In this document: positions 8,943 to 17,528 of the stretch, one piece after another
Layout: every line of letters starts with the position of its first letter
Numbering within the stretch: the stretch's first letter is position 1
Assembly (NCBI RefSeq): GCF_002706795.1
Contig: NZ_CP017705.1
Coordinates: 1,010,001-1,074,000, forward strand
Reading direction: 5' to 3'
Length of the DNA: 64,000 bases
Source of the DNA: Brevibacillus laterosporus DSM 25
GTDB taxonomy: Bacteria; Bacillota; Bacilli; Brevibacillales; Brevibacillaceae
The notes under the pieces: generated by a model
Seen by the model: only the letters and a program-made list of their open reading frames with translations
What the model was told of the DNA's origin: nothing
The model's database searches: none
Made by a program: the position numbers and the translations under genes

Positions 8943-9394
8943 GCCACCTTCACCCTAAAGGGCTATAAAGTTATTTTTATTGTGCAATGAAATCGTTAGA
9001 AAAGAAAGTGCTTCGACAAAAACTCCAATAAAGCGACAGCATAAGTAAAACACTGTAAATACTTTACATTTACAGATAAATTTGTGCGATAAACTAACAG
9101 CCACTCCCTGTCCGTCTCATCGCACCTATTATTTACAAGTGTATAATCCCTATCTTATGTATTTATTTCCAAATTTTATGCAAGAGATATTTTAGTAATG
9201 TCTAAACTTAAATCATCTTGAAGCAGGAATAATATGAAATCTTATTTATATTTTCCGAAAATTCCCTTTTGTTTTTCTTTTTACTCTAAACTTTTTTCTT
9301 TATCGTTCGACATTTTCCTCTAATTTCGAGCCTTTTTTCATTATCAATTTTTTGCTATTATATTTTTTTCGGTATTGCTTCCTATTCCATCTCC
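8943..9394. other. AT-rich intergenic region without a recognised gene
   Basis: About 450 bases of low-GC sequence. I see no convincing ORF with a ribosome binding site. It should contain the promoter of the minus-strand 100-residue gene and borders the candidate small RNA described next. Confidence 0.5.
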
Positions 9395-9424
9395 TTGTGA
9401 GGATATCTATAAAAGAATTATGAT
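9395..9424 (+). promoter_or_regulatory. Candidate promoter for a small RNA
   Basis: TTGTGA (9395-9400), an 18-bp spacer and TATGAT (9419-9424) resemble a sigma-A promoter. They point toward a series of hairpins ending in a plus-strand terminator. Confidence 0.4.
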
Positions 9425-9430
9425 AACTTT

Positions 9431-9552
9431 CTCAAAAAACCCAATTATTACGTTTGAGAAAATACGAATAACCAAGTAAACTAAATCATGGATAGTCTGA
9501 TATCCGCAAGTATTTGCCCGCCTAAAACATGCAGATTGGCGGGCATTTTTCT
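9431..9552 (+). ncRNA. Candidate small structured RNA convergent with mgtC
   Basis: Three inverted repeats follow the candidate promoter: TTTCTCAAA/TTTGAGAAA (9428-9436, 9453-9461), GGATA/TATCC (9490-9494, 9501-9505) and TGCCCGCC/GGCGGGCA (9515-9522, 9538-9545). The last is followed by TTTTTCT, so it is a terminator oriented on the plus strand. No plus-strand gene precedes it and no ribosome binding site or ORF is evident. The transcript of about 120 nt would end ten bases past the mgtC stop on the opposite strand. The family is unknown to me. Confidence 0.45.
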
Positions 9553-9562
9553 ATTCATCGGA

Positions 9563-10225
9563 TTATTTATCCATACGTACAAATGTAACCCCACTCATAT
9601 CTTGAATTTCTAGTAGCATGTGATTTATTTCTGTAGAGATCTGTGCCTGAATCTGCAAATCTAGAATTGTTTTTGTGTCCTCTTGTTCATTGGGCATTTC
9701 AACTTGATAGGTCGTAATTGTAACTCCTTTATTGGCCAATTTATCAATAACATCCCGTACGTGGTTTTGTTCCTGCAAATGAACAACTAGGTGCATCGTT
9801 TTGGGAAATAGCAATTGTAAGCTACGATCTAGAATTTCCAACCCAATCAACACCAGAATCGTGGCACAAAACCCGATGCCATACATACCTGAACCGATAG
9901 CAAGTCCAATACCCGCTGTAGCCCACAAACCAGCTGCTGTTGTTAAGCCACGAATAGACTGTTTTTGTACTAAGATCGTCCCGGCTCCAAGAAAGCCAAT
10001 CCCACTCACCACATTGGCCGCAATACGACTTGGATCTAGTTTGACAGAATCCCCTAAAACATCAAAAAAAGCATATTTAGAAACAATCATGATCAATGAA
10101 CTGCCCACCGCTACTAGGAAATGGGTACGCAATCCCGCAGCTTTCTGTCTACTTTTACGCTCAAATCCAATAAGCGCGCCACATAAACCACCAACAAATA
10201 AACGTAGGAGTAACTCCCATTCCAT
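9563..10225 (-). CDS. mgtC: MgtC/SapB family membrane protein
   Basis: A 220-residue protein with an N-terminal block of about four membrane helices. It has family-typical LCGALIGFERKSRQKAAGLR and VSGIGFLGAGTILVQK segments, then a cytoplasmic ACT-like domain of about 75 residues. MgtC proteins affect growth in low magnesium and acid, and in pathogens modulate ATP synthase. In Bacillus relatives (YhiD/SapB) the role is less clear. The ATG at 10231 directly abuts GAGGGGGG, so I use the second ATG at 10225, six bases from the ribosome binding site. No mgtA/mgtE neighbour is present. Symbol is by family only. Confidence 0.85.
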   Translation of the reverse strand: MEWELLLRLFVGGLCGALIGFERKSRQKAAGLRTHFLVAVGSSLIMIVSKYAFFDVLGDSVKLDPSRIAANVVSGIGFLGAGTILVQKQSIRGLTTAAGLWATAGIGLAIGSGMYGIGFCATILVLIGLEILDRSLQLLFPKTMHLVVHLQEQNHVRDVIDKLANKGVTITTYQVEMPNEQEDTKTILDLQIQAQISTEINHMLLEIQDMSGVTFVRMDK

Positions 10226-10301
10226 CTTCATCCCCCCTCACATTCTCTATACCCTTATGTGTAGTCCGTTAAAACCAAATCGATGTCATAGGAAAAACAG
10301 C

Positions 10302-10332
10302 AAAAATCTGACTCTCCTATAAGAGAATCAGA
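10302..10332 (-). terminator. Intrinsic terminator after the metalloprotease-like gene
   Basis: On the minus strand TCTGATTCTC (10332-10323) pairs imperfectly with GAGAGTCAGA (10315-10306), followed by T residues (10306-10302). Confidence 0.75.
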
Positions 10333-10353
10333 CTTTCTATAGCTACCCTTCTC

Positions 10354-11865
10354 TCAATTCGGTTCTAAAACATACGAATATGGTACATGTAAAAAGGAAA
10401 GTAAACGGTTTTGCCCCTCTTCTTCCTGAACACCTTGAAGAATTTCACTGATCTCCTTTTGGACAGATTCATAGCGAAGCTGGTGTTGTTGCTCTGATTC
10501 CACAGTGGCTTCATGCTCTACTATCCAACTTGCTACTTTCTTTGCCACAGGTAATAGAGCCTGCTGAATGCTTGTATACATCGTTGATAATTCGTGATTA
10601 TTTTGCTCTAGAAGTTGATCAGAGCGCTGTTCTAAATATCCACGAATCTCCGCCAGACGTGACAATAATTCTCTCCATTTCCATAGTTGCTTATGCTGTT
10701 TACGTTGTTTCGAATCTAGAAGTGGGAACGGCTCACTGGATAGGAGAGATTGCACGTCTGGCCATGGTTTTTTCTGAAGTGATTCCTCCAGCTTTTTCAT
10801 GCAATACGCATGAGCAGGTAGCAATTCTACCGTTTCTCTGAAGACAGGTAACGTATTTCTTGCATAGCTTTTAACTCCCCAAGCACTATGAGCTTGTAGA
10901 GCTTTCACAAAGGAAAAACAATGTGTATGTAATGATTTCAGTTCCCATTCCTCTAATTCATGATTAGACAAAATCGTTTGTTTAACGATATTATCTGGAA
11001 TGTGAAAATTCCCTTCCCCCAATTGCATTCCTCTCTTCACATAGGTCCGCAATGTTTCTCCTGTCAAAGAAGAATCCTCACTTCCTTGATAAAGCTGAAT
11101 CCGGAAGGCAGCAAAATCTTCAAAGCCCTGCATATTTCCGTAACCATCATCAATAATATGCAAGTCTGTCTGCACTTCCATCAGCTCACTTAGTACCTGT
11201 TCTTCTAATGCATAGATACATCCCTCGATGTGAGTCCAATAGCTTCTACATTCCGCCTCTGATCCCAGTACCCTTTGATACACATCGTGAAACAAGAGAA
11301 TATGAGCAATCTCATGAAAATAATTTTGGAATGGAAATTTGAGATTTTCCCCACGGAGGTAGGAGCCTGCATTCTGATAAATTTTCCCGTGTTCAGGTCG
11401 GAACAAGGTAGGTAATGTGGAATCTATGTCTAAAAAGAGCTCGATGCCAGCGTTATAGCTATTTGCCCATACGGCTAGGTAGGTTGGACTTAATAAAAGT
11501 GCAATAGAATGGTTGGTAATTTGTACAGGCAGATTAAAATGTAGACCATTCGTTTCTTCCTGCAAAGATAACCATGTCATTCCCACTGCCAAAGCCTGAT
11601 ACAGCGCAAATTCACCTTGTGCAACCGAATGTCGTGCATACAGCTGTAGCTGTCTGAGGCAATTCGTGACACCTTCTACTTCATATGTATATTGTTGTTG
11701 AAACTGTTCAAGGCCCTCTACAAAATCTTCGTGCTCGATCGTTAAAAATACATTAATTCCATCTACCCAGAGGTCCGAGCCCATTTTAGACTCCAACCAT
11801 TGATCGGTATGATGAGCTAGCTGACGAAGTTCTTTATAACGCTGTATCATGTGAAAGGAATTCAT
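10354..11865 (-). CDS. Zinc metalloprotease-like protein (HEIAH + EVQTD), peptide-associated
   Basis: I do not recognise this 503-residue protein. Residues 184-188 are HEIAH in the setting NYFHEIAHILLFH, a zinc-metalloprotease HExxH helix. Forty-one residues later E230-V-Q-T-D234 fits the ExxxD third-ligand helix of gluzincin and M48-like enzymes. The C-terminal 150 residues are Gln/Glu-rich and mostly helical, perhaps coiled coil. No signal peptide or membrane segment is evident, so it is probably cytoplasmic. Only a weak AGGGATAGG precedes the ATG. It lies 93 bp downstream of two tiny paralogous peptide genes, behind a strong terminator, so it is probably made by read-through. Processing or modifying those peptides is an attractive inference, not shown. 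Confidence 0.7.
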   Translation of the reverse strand: MNSFHMIQRYKELRQLAHHTDQWLESKMGSDLWVDGINVFLTIEHEDFVEGLEQFQQQYTYEVEGVTNCLRQLQLYARHSVAQGEFALYQALAVGMTWLSLQEETNGLHFNLPVQITNHSIALLLSPTYLAVWANSYNAGIELFLDIDSTLPTLFRPEHGKIYQNAGSYLRGENLKFPFQNYFHEIAHILLFHDVYQRVLGSEAECRSYWTHIEGCIYALEEQVLSELMEVQTDLHIIDDGYGNMQGFEDFAAFRIQLYQGSEDSSLTGETLRTYVKRGMQLGEGNFHIPDNIVKQTILSNHELEEWELKSLHTHCFSFVKALQAHSAWGVKSYARNTLPVFRETVELLPAHAYCMKKLEESLQKKPWPDVQSLLSSEPFPLLDSKQRKQHKQLWKWRELLSRLAEIRGYLEQRSDQLLEQNNHELSTMYTSIQQALLPVAKKVASWIVEHEATVESEQQHQLRYESVQKEISEILQGVQEEEGQNRLLSFLHVPYSYVLEPN

Positions 11866-11910
11866 TTTATCCTATCCCTTCTTCGATTGATAGAAATGCC
11901 TTCTTCCGAT

Positions 11911-11949
11911 AAGAAAACAAGAGCACGCGTCATAAAATACGTGCTCTTG
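11911..11949 (-). terminator. Strong terminator/attenuator between peptide genes and protease gene
   Basis: On the minus strand CAAGAGCACG (11949-11940) and CGTGCTCTTG (11927-11918) form a perfect 10-bp stem, followed by TTTTCTT. It would let the peptides be made in excess over the downstream 503-residue protein. Confidence 0.85.
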
Positions 11950-11958
11950 CCTTTAACA

Positions 11959-12054
11959 TTAATATTTACAAACCATGGTGATAATTGGATGATGCAACAC
12001 TTTAAGTTCAGCTACTTTTTCATTGTTGACCGTAATTTTTACAACTTTTTTCAC
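11959..12054 (-). CDS. 31-residue peptide B (paralogue of peptide A)
   Basis: A short gene starting at GTG with AAGGAGA nine bases upstream. The product begins MKKVVKITVNNEK, has VAELKVLHH in the middle and ends TMVCKY. It aligns with peptide A with one gap: the same KKVVK start, shared Asn, Val, Lys and Leu positions, a (I/V)(I/V) pair, and a Val-Cys near the end. It has a single Cys, no signal peptide and net positive charge. The ribosome binding site, the paralogue and the downstream terminator support a real gene. A modified-peptide (RiPP) precursor, pheromone or small regulatory protein are all possible. Confidence 0.7.
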   Translation of the reverse strand: MKKVVKITVNNEKVAELKVLHHPIITMVCKY

Positions 12055-12111
12055 AGTAAAAACTCTCCTTTACGTTGAAAGATAATTTTACTTTTTAAAA
12101 AAAGTACTACA

Positions 12112-12207
12112 TTACAAACAAACATCAACAACTACACGCCACATTAAATCTTTCATTTGCTTTACATTTTTGTTATCCGAGAGTTCTACTTTTACTACTT
12201 TTTTCAT
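12112..12207 (-). CDS. 31-residue peptide A (paralogue of peptide B)
   Basis: AAGGAGGGTG precedes two adjacent ATGs at 12210 and 12207. I choose 12207 because it gives a 31-residue product that aligns from its first residue with peptide B. The peptide starts MKKVVKVELSDNK, continues VKQMKDLMW and ends VVVDVCL. The KKVVK start and the Val-Cys near the C-terminus are shared with peptide B. It has one Cys and one Trp and no signal peptide. It is first of the peptide-peptide-protease unit and lies behind a good promoter. The family is unknown to me. Confidence 0.7.
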   Translation of the reverse strand: MKKVVKVELSDNKNVKQMKDLMWRVVVDVCL

Positions 12208-12265
12208 CATTCACCCTCCTTATAACTAGACTTACATGATAGGAGTAAAATCTATCAATATCGTT

Positions 12266-12294
12266 ATTGTGACAGATAGTTCTGAAAATTTCAA
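12266..12294 (-). promoter_or_regulatory. Candidate promoter of the peptide locus
   Basis: On the minus strand TTGAAA (12294-12289), a 17-bp spacer and CACAAT (12271-12266). Further upstream the octamer ATTAGCTA occurs twice in direct orientation, 28 bp apart (12397-12390 and 12369-12362), possibly a regulator site. Confidence 0.5.
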
Positions 12295-12428
12295 TAATAT
12301 TACAAAAATTTTATATTATACTAATTTTAGTGGGTAAAATACACTATTTAAGATACATCTTTAGCTAATTTCTTGGGTATTTTCACATATAGCTAATGAA
12401 TTAGAACTGAAATATGAGACAATGGAAA

Positions 12429-12472
12429 TAAAAAAGGAGCGATAGAAGGACAAATTCCTTTCTACTACTCCT
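12429..12472 (-). terminator. Terminator after the amino-sugar recycling operon
   Basis: On the minus strand AGGAGTAGTAGAAAGGA pairs with TCCTTCTATCGCTCCT (with mismatches), followed by TTTTTTAT. It lies 77 bp beyond the kinase stop and separates the operon from the peptide locus. Confidence 0.75.
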
Positions 12473-12548
12473 GATAAACTTGATTATGGATTGTTTATTT
12501 TGTTCTATCCTACGTGGCCGTTTTGCTCTGATGCTCTATCTGTTTTGC

Positions 12549-13463
12549 TCACTGCTCACTCATTGCTTGCATTGCCAAATAATAAGCCCCTTTAGAAGAA
12601 CAAACCTCGTCTATAACAAATACGGCGTCTGGTATCAATTTTTTTACTTCTTTGTAAAACGCCTTTTGGACAATGGTAATCTTGGTCAATACACTACCCT
12701 TTAGAGCAATGGAAACAGGTGCTTCAAACTTGGATTTATGATACAAACGAATCGTCATTTGGGCCAAATATTTTCCTGCCATCCGTAGAATTCGTTGCGC
12801 ATTCGGCTCACCAGCTTCCGCTTCTCTCACAACTAATGGAGTTAGGGCTGCGATTTTATCCTTTGAAGAAGAATAGACAAAGCCTTTCATCTGTGCTGCC
12901 TTTTGGATCTTCAAATTTTCGACCAGCACCTGGCCTAATGAACTGTATTCAAGTCCACACTCTTCCTCTAGGATCAACTGACGTAGAGCTTCAATTCCAA
13001 TCCAATATCCACTACCTTCATCACCTAGTAGATGCCCCCATCCTCCCGTCATCAAGCTTTGACCTTTGTGCACGCCAAGCGCTACCGCTCCCGTACCTGC
13101 TATAGTCAATATACCGTCTTTCCCTTGCAAGCAGGCCGCATGGGCAATTCGAGCATCATTTGTGATCGTGAGGGGTATCCCAAAACGCTCTTGTAGACTT
13201 GTTTCTACTACTTCCCGATGTGTTCCGCCCTCAATTCCGGCTAGCCCCAAAAATAAATAGACACATTCACTATCATCATCAATTGCACTCTGGCATTGTT
13301 CAATGGCTTGGATCATATGAGAGATAGCTGTCTCTGTATGCACCAGGACATTACCGTATCCGCTCTCTGCCCTAGCAAGCTCTGTGCCTTGAAAATTGTA
13401 GGCTACTGCTATTGTTTTCGTTCCGCCGCCATCAACTCCGATGATATAGGCCAATTTCTTCAC
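12549..13463 (-). CDS. N-acetylglucosamine/N-acetylmuramate kinase-like (BadF/BadG ATPase family)
   Basis: A sugar kinase of about 304 residues. The N-terminus carries the phosphate-1 motif GVDGGGTKT, and TNDARIAHAA and TIAGTGAVALG are the other nucleotide- and sugar-binding motifs of the ASKHA fold. Clostridial MurK and eukaryotic NagK belong here. In this cluster it would phosphorylate the amino sugar released by DUF871/MupG cleavage or free MurNAc/GlcNAc. The annotated start is a GTG almost touching AAGGTGA; a TTG at 13454, eight bases from that site, may be the true start. It is last of the operon and its start lies 10 bp beyond the DUF871 stop. Confidence 0.8.
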   Translation of the reverse strand: MKKLAYIIGVDGGGTKTIAVAYNFQGTELARAESGYGNVLVHTETAISHMIQAIEQCQSAIDDDSECVYLFLGLAGIEGGTHREVVETSLQERFGIPLTITNDARIAHAACLQGKDGILTIAGTGAVALGVHKGQSLMTGGWGHLLGDEGSGYWIGIEALRQLILEEECGLEYSSLGQVLVENLKIQKAAQMKGFVYSSSKDKIAALTPLVVREAEAGEPNAQRILRMAGKYLAQMTIRLYHKSKFEAPVSIALKGSVLTKITIVQKAFYKEVKKLIPDAVFVIDEVCSSKGAYYLAMQAMSEQ

Positions 13464-13472
13464 TCACCTTAT

Positions 13473-14561
13473 TTACGCTTTTTCCACAAACGCAAACTTA
13501 CCCCATGGCTGTAATTGATCCAACAAGAAAATTTCTTCTTCAGCAATACGACCAACCACATTTGTTTTACCTGAATTCTCCATATCCTGCAAAGCTAATT
13601 GTAGTTCTCCTTTGTACTGTCCATATAGATTATTTTCCACCAGTACATCTCCACGGCGAATGTGTGGTGTGTTTGATGGTGGGAAATCCTCTTGCTTATA
13701 TTTCACGCGAGACTGTGTGGAACGAATCAGGTAATCGGAAACGTCCCCACGATAAAAATGTGGCTCTTCTAATACAATCTTTTTCTCAAGAGATGTAATA
13801 CTCTCATGTAGTTCGACCCTAAATGTTAATTTATTAGGATTCACTTCACTTACTTCACGCAGCTCAGACTCTGACGCATAAGCATTTGCGATAATGATAT
13901 CGTCAATCAGCCCCATTGAATACAGGTGTTTAACCTGTGTACTAATAGGGAGCGTACGGTGCATTTCCAGTGAGCAAAGCCCCTCAGTCACGGGCCATGG
14001 TCCAAACGTAGCTGCCTGCGAAGTAACAAACGCCGCTGTTCGAATTCCTTTTTCTTTAAATTGTCTGCTACAAGCTTCAAAATGCTTCAATGATAAACCT
14101 GCATACCGATGAGGATAAAAGTTATGTGAGCCCAAAATATTATCTACTTGAGGCTGGTAGGTCATGATATTATCAATGTATTTCGTTCCACTGCTCATAT
14201 TTAACTCAATTTTTAGCCCATATGGATTATAGGTCATCATCGCTTCTTCATGACCAGTAAATCCCATATCAAGACGAATGCCATAAGCACCTAGACGATG
14301 GAAAAAGGATAGATCATCATAGGAAATGCCCAGTTTACCAAAAACACGCGGTGCTATATCTACGATGACTTGCATACCTAGACTATTAGCATAATCAATG
14401 GTTTCCCTAAATTCCTGCACGATTGTCTCAGCATCACCCTCAACAGACAATAGGCAAGTAAAAATCCGTGTGAAACCATACCGATGGGCTAGTGCGATAT
14501 ACGCTTTGTCCTTCTCGACTGTACTATGTTCAGGGTAAATAGAGATACCTAGCTGATGCAT
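13473..14561 (-). CDS. mupG: DUF871 protein, 6-phospho-N-acetylmuramidase (MupG-like)
   Basis: A 362-residue TIM-barrel-type protein of the DUF871 family. Staphylococcus aureus MupG of this family hydrolyses MurNAc-6P-GlcNAc after PTS uptake. Family-typical pieces include GISIYPEHS at the N-terminus, VDIAPRVFGKLGI, YGIRLDMGF, GSHNFYPHRY, and a C-terminal beta domain with IRRGDVLVENNLYGQY. GGGAGGG precedes the ATG. Context agrees well: murQ, anmK, PTS and a sugar kinase share the operon. The predicted product pair is MurNAc-6P, which goes to MurQ, and GlcNAc, which goes to the kinase. Enzymatic role is by family and context. Confidence 0.85.
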   Translation of the reverse strand: MHQLGISIYPEHSTVEKDKAYIALAHRYGFTRIFTCLLSVEGDAETIVQEFRETIDYANSLGMQVIVDIAPRVFGKLGISYDDLSFFHRLGAYGIRLDMGFTGHEEAMMTYNPYGLKIELNMSSGTKYIDNIMTYQPQVDNILGSHNFYPHRYAGLSLKHFEACSRQFKEKGIRTAAFVTSQAATFGPWPVTEGLCSLEMHRTLPISTQVKHLYSMGLIDDIIIANAYASESELREVSEVNPNKLTFRVELHESITSLEKKIVLEEPHFYRGDVSDYLIRSTQSRVKYKQEDFPPSNTPHIRRGDVLVENNLYGQYKGELQLALQDMENSGKTNVVGRIAEEEIFLLDQLQPWGKFAFVEKA

Positions 14562-14578
14562 ACCAAACCCTCCCTTGT

Positions 14579-14926
14579 CTATTTTGAAGTCTCTGCTTTT
14601 ACTTTTTGTAAAATACGAATCATATGCTCAATTAGCTTTTGCTCACTCATTGAGGTCATAAGATGGTCTTGTGCATGAATCATTAATAATGTCTTCTCCG
14701 CAGGTGTTCCGTTTAATTCAGCTTGAATTAACTCTGTTTGTGTGTGGTGAGCAAGTGTTAATTCTTCCTGTGCCTGCTTCATCAACTCAGCCGCTTGATC
14801 AAAGTTGTACTCTTCGGCTGCTGACAAGGCTTCAAAAGCAAGACCACGAGCATTTCCACTGTGGACGATAATTTCGAAAATGGCTGTTTCATTGTTATTG
14901 ATTTCGTTGTTCATTTCGTTTTGCAT
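14579..14926 (-). CDS. PTS lactose/cellobiose-family EIIA component
   Basis: A 115-residue helical phosphocarrier. HSGNARGLAFEALSAA and the phosphorylation site HAQDHLMT (the His of this motif receives phosphate from HPr) identify the Lac/Cel EIIA family. AGGAGTGG lies before the ATG. It completes a split PTS with the IIB and IIC genes 3-5 kb upstream in the same operon, although three other genes intervene. Substrate is likely a beta-linked amino-sugar disaccharide, judging from the neighbours. Confidence 0.9.
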   Translation of the reverse strand: MQNEMNNEINNNETAIFEIIVHSGNARGLAFEALSAAEEYNFDQAAELMKQAQEELTLAHHTQTELIQAELNGTPAEKTLLMIHAQDHLMTSMSEQKLIEHMIRILQKVKAETSK

Positions 14927-14963
14927 CTTGATCCACTCCTATTCATATCCTACTTGCTATTCT

Positions 14964-16118
14964 TTACACTCTTCTCGGAGGATACGTTACGTTCCCCAAA
15001 ATAACAGGTTCCCGGGCCCCTGTTGCAGTTGGTACATTGCTTGGCAGGCGGTGTAATGTTTCATGGGCCAACAACGCAAATGCAACTGCTTCCTTAGCCT
15101 CGGATGACAATCCGACATCTTCCTGTGTGATAACTTTGCACGTATTCCCCAGCTGTTGTTGTAACATGGAGAGTAGCGTTTTGTTATAGCTACCGCCACC
15201 TCCAATAATCACCTCATCCACCTGTAATGTGGGAAAGATAAATTTCTTGTAATGATAAGCAATGGAGCTAGCTGTAAACATCGTCATGGTAGCAAGTAAA
15301 TCGTATGGGGATAGATGGGTATTTTCTCGTATGATCCTCTCTACAAACTGCTTCCCAAATAGCTCTCTACCTGTAGATTTAGGTGGTGCTAGCTGCATAT
15401 AATCGATGCTCATACACTGTTCAAGCAACGCCTCATTCACAACTCCTTTAGCCGCCCATGCCCCATCCTTATCATAAGCTGTACCGAAGCATACTCGACA
15501 TATCTCATCAATAATCATGTTACCTGGACCTGTGTCAAAGGCATACACATCATGTAACTGAGCTGCTTTAGGAATGACGGTTACATTACCAATCCCACCA
15601 ATGTTTTGCAACAGCCGCGACTTCTCCTGATCTCGGTACATGATCAGCTCAGTGTAAGGTACAAGAGGAGCTCCTTGTCCTCCAGCAGCCATGTCCATGG
15701 TGCGAAAATTGGAAATGACAGTTGTGTTGGTACGATAGGCAATTATTGCAGGTTCACCGATCTGCAAAGTGGATGCTACATACTGTCCATTTGACTGGGG
15801 CTGATGATAGATCGTCTGACCATGGGAACCAATGACAGAAACACTGGTAAAGTCAAGCTGATTCCGCCTACAAATGGCTTCTACGGCATCAGCAAATAAT
15901 TCTCCCAGTTTAAAGTTAAGACTACAAATTAACTGTACGTTCGAGCGATCAAGTGACAAGCTATCCACAATCTCCTCGCGCACAGACTGAGCAAATGGAA
16001 GTGTCATGAAATCAAGTAGCTTAACCTGTGAGTCATAACCCTTTCCATGAATATCGACCAGGGCTACATCAATGCCATCCAAAGACGTACCTGACATAAG
16101 TCCGATCACGTAGGCCAT
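14964..16118 (-). CDS. anmK: Anhydro-N-acetylmuramic acid kinase
   Basis: Opens and phosphorylates 1,6-anhydro-MurNAc to MurNAc-6-phosphate, which MurQ then uses. The N-terminus carries [37 protein letters not shown] and GGGGSYN are further AnmK signatures. I start at the ATG at 16118, one base after the upstream GH4 stop codon, because it gives the family-typical [10 protein letters not shown] start and has GAGGAG upstream. The longer frame would overlap GH4. The protein has 384 residues, close to the family norm. Presence implies that the cell meets anhydro-muropeptides, products of lytic transglycosylases. Confidence 0.93.
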   Translation of the reverse strand: MAYVIGLMSGTSLDGIDVALVDIHGKGYDSQVKLLDFMTLPFAQSVREEIVDSLSLDRSNVQLICSLNFKLGELFADAVEAICRRNQLDFTSVSVIGSHGQTIYHQPQSNGQYVASTLQIGEPAIIAYRTNTTVISNFRTMDMAAGGQGAPLVPYTELIMYRDQEKSRLLQNIGGIGNVTVIPKAAQLHDVYAFDTGPGNMIIDEICRVCFGTAYDKDGAWAAKGVVNEALLEQCMSIDYMQLAPPKSTGRELFGKQFVERIIRENTHLSPYDLLATMTMFTASSIAYHYKKFIFPTLQVDEVIIGGGGSYNKTLLSMLQQQLGNTCKVITQEDVGLSSEAKEAVAFALLAHETLHRLPSNVPTATGAREPVILGNVTYPPRRV

Positions 16119-16119
16119 A

Positions 16120-17451
16120 TCAAGCTTGCTCCTCTTTATAAAATTGAGGCAGATAATCACGATGTACCTCTAACAAATCATCTAGAACAGCCTTAGCTTT
16201 TTCATCACTTGGCACTAGAGGATTAATAGTTAATGCCAACAATGCTTTCTCATAGGAACCAGTCACAGCCGCCTCTGCTCCTACTCGTTCAAACGATTTA
16301 ATCTGTTGAACAAGTCCATTAATAGCTGTAGGTAACTCGCCTACTGTGATTGGTTTTGGGCCTTCCTTCGTAACGATACAATTCACTTCTACAGCCGAAT
16401 CATTAGGAATCCCCTGAATGGTTCCATTGTTTCTAACATTTAATGTCTGAATATCATTTGTTCCATTATACAAAGAGGAAATAAGGCTACATGCGGCATC
16501 ACTATAATACGCACCACCTCGTTTTTCCAATTGTGGAGGTTTTATTTGTAGATGTTCATCCCGATATAGCTCAAATAGGTCGTCTTCCAACCGTTTTACT
16601 ACCTCTGCTCGCGTGGTTCCTGATGCGAATGCTTTTAATTCCTCTACTAAAATATCTTGTGTTTTATAGTAGTAACGGTGATATGGGCATGGGATCACTC
16701 CTAATGCTTGCAAGAAAGCTGGTTCCCAAGGCATTGGAGCAATATTACGCATAGATAATTGTTTTTCCGGGTCAGCCAACATGTGCAAGACCTGCTCGGT
16801 TACATCCTTTCCATCAACAGTAGCCCGAAGTCCATATACAAGATGATTAAGTCCAGCAAAATCAATATGAAGTCGTCCTACATCAATATCAAGCATCTTT
16901 GCTATCGTCATCTTTGTGGTAATAGGTACGTTACAAATACCAATGACTTTAGAATGCTTACCATAACGCAATAAGGCTTCTGTTACCATACCAGCCGGAT
17001 TGGTAAAGTTAATTAGCCACGCATTCGGACAAAGCTCTTGCATATCCTCGGCGATTTGTAACAGCACAGGTATCGTACGCAATCCTTTAAATAATCCACC
17101 TGCTCCATTTGTTTCCTGGCCAATCATGTTATGCATTAATGGAATCCGTTCATCCTTAATCCGCGCTTCCAGTAATCCAACCCGCATCTGTGTCGTAACA
17201 TAATCAGCATCCCGTAGAGCTTCCCTGCGATCCAACGTTAGATGAATCTCCATCGGTACTTCCGCTTTTTTGACCATGCGTTTGGCTAATTCACCCACAA
17301 TGTGTAGCTTCTCTCGTCCCTCTTCAATATCTACCAGCCATAATTCACGGATTGGCATTTCAGCATATCTCTTAATAAAACCTTCCACCAACTCCGGAGT
17401 ATAGCTAGAGCCGCCACCGATCGTTACAATTTTAATCCCTTTTTTATTCAT
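16120..17451 (-). CDS. Family 4 glycosidase, 6-phospho-beta-glucosidase/phospho-chitobiase type
   Basis: NAD+ and metal-dependent GH4 hydrolase of phosphorylated disaccharides. The N-terminal Rossmann motif is [26 protein letters not shown] (metal Cys) and GLNHLVYG (metal His) follow. It is very like Bacillus LicH (cellobiose-6P) and E. coli ChbF (chitobiose-6P). The ATG at 17451 has AGAGGAG eight bases upstream; the in-frame ATG at 17475 lacks one. At 443 residues it matches the family. In this cluster GlcNAc-containing phospho-disaccharides are the likelier substrate, which is inference from context. Confidence 0.88.
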   Translation of the reverse strand: MNKKGIKIVTIGGGSSYTPELVEGFIKRYAEMPIRELWLVDIEEGREKLHIVGELAKRMVKKAEVPMEIHLTLDRREALRDADYVTTQMRVGLLEARIKDERIPLMHNMIGQETNGAGGLFKGLRTIPVLLQIAEDMQELCPNAWLINFTNPAGMVTEALLRYGKHSKVIGICNVPITTKMTIAKMLDIDVGRLHIDFAGLNHLVYGLRATVDGKDVTEQVLHMLADPEKQLSMRNIAPMPWEPAFLQALGVIPCPYHRYYYKTQDILVEELKAFASGTTRAEVVKRLEDDLFELYRDEHLQIKPPQLEKRGGAYYSDAACSLISSLYNGTNDIQTLNVRNNGTIQGIPNDSAVEVNCIVTKEGPKPITVGELPTAINGLVQQIKSFERVGAEAAVTGSYEKALLALTINPLVPSDEKAKAVLDDLLEVHRDYLPQFYKEEQA

Positions 17452-17528
17452 CTTAGTTTCTCCTCTCTGTCCCATTTCTCCTATACTTTTTCGTAGATTT
17501 CTAGTCTTTTGAGGAAATATTGGTAATC

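Noticed and set aside
9801-10322. 173-codon plus-strand frame opposite mgtC
   Set aside because: It is antisense to a clear MgtC family gene, lacks a ribosome binding site and encodes a low-complexity Pro/Ile/Lys product. A shadow frame.
11959-12207. Peptides as YydF-type epipeptide precursors or type I toxins
   Set aside because: YydF precursors are about 49 residues with a different C-terminus and need a radical SAM enzyme, absent here. Type I toxins have a membrane helix; these peptides are charged and lack one.
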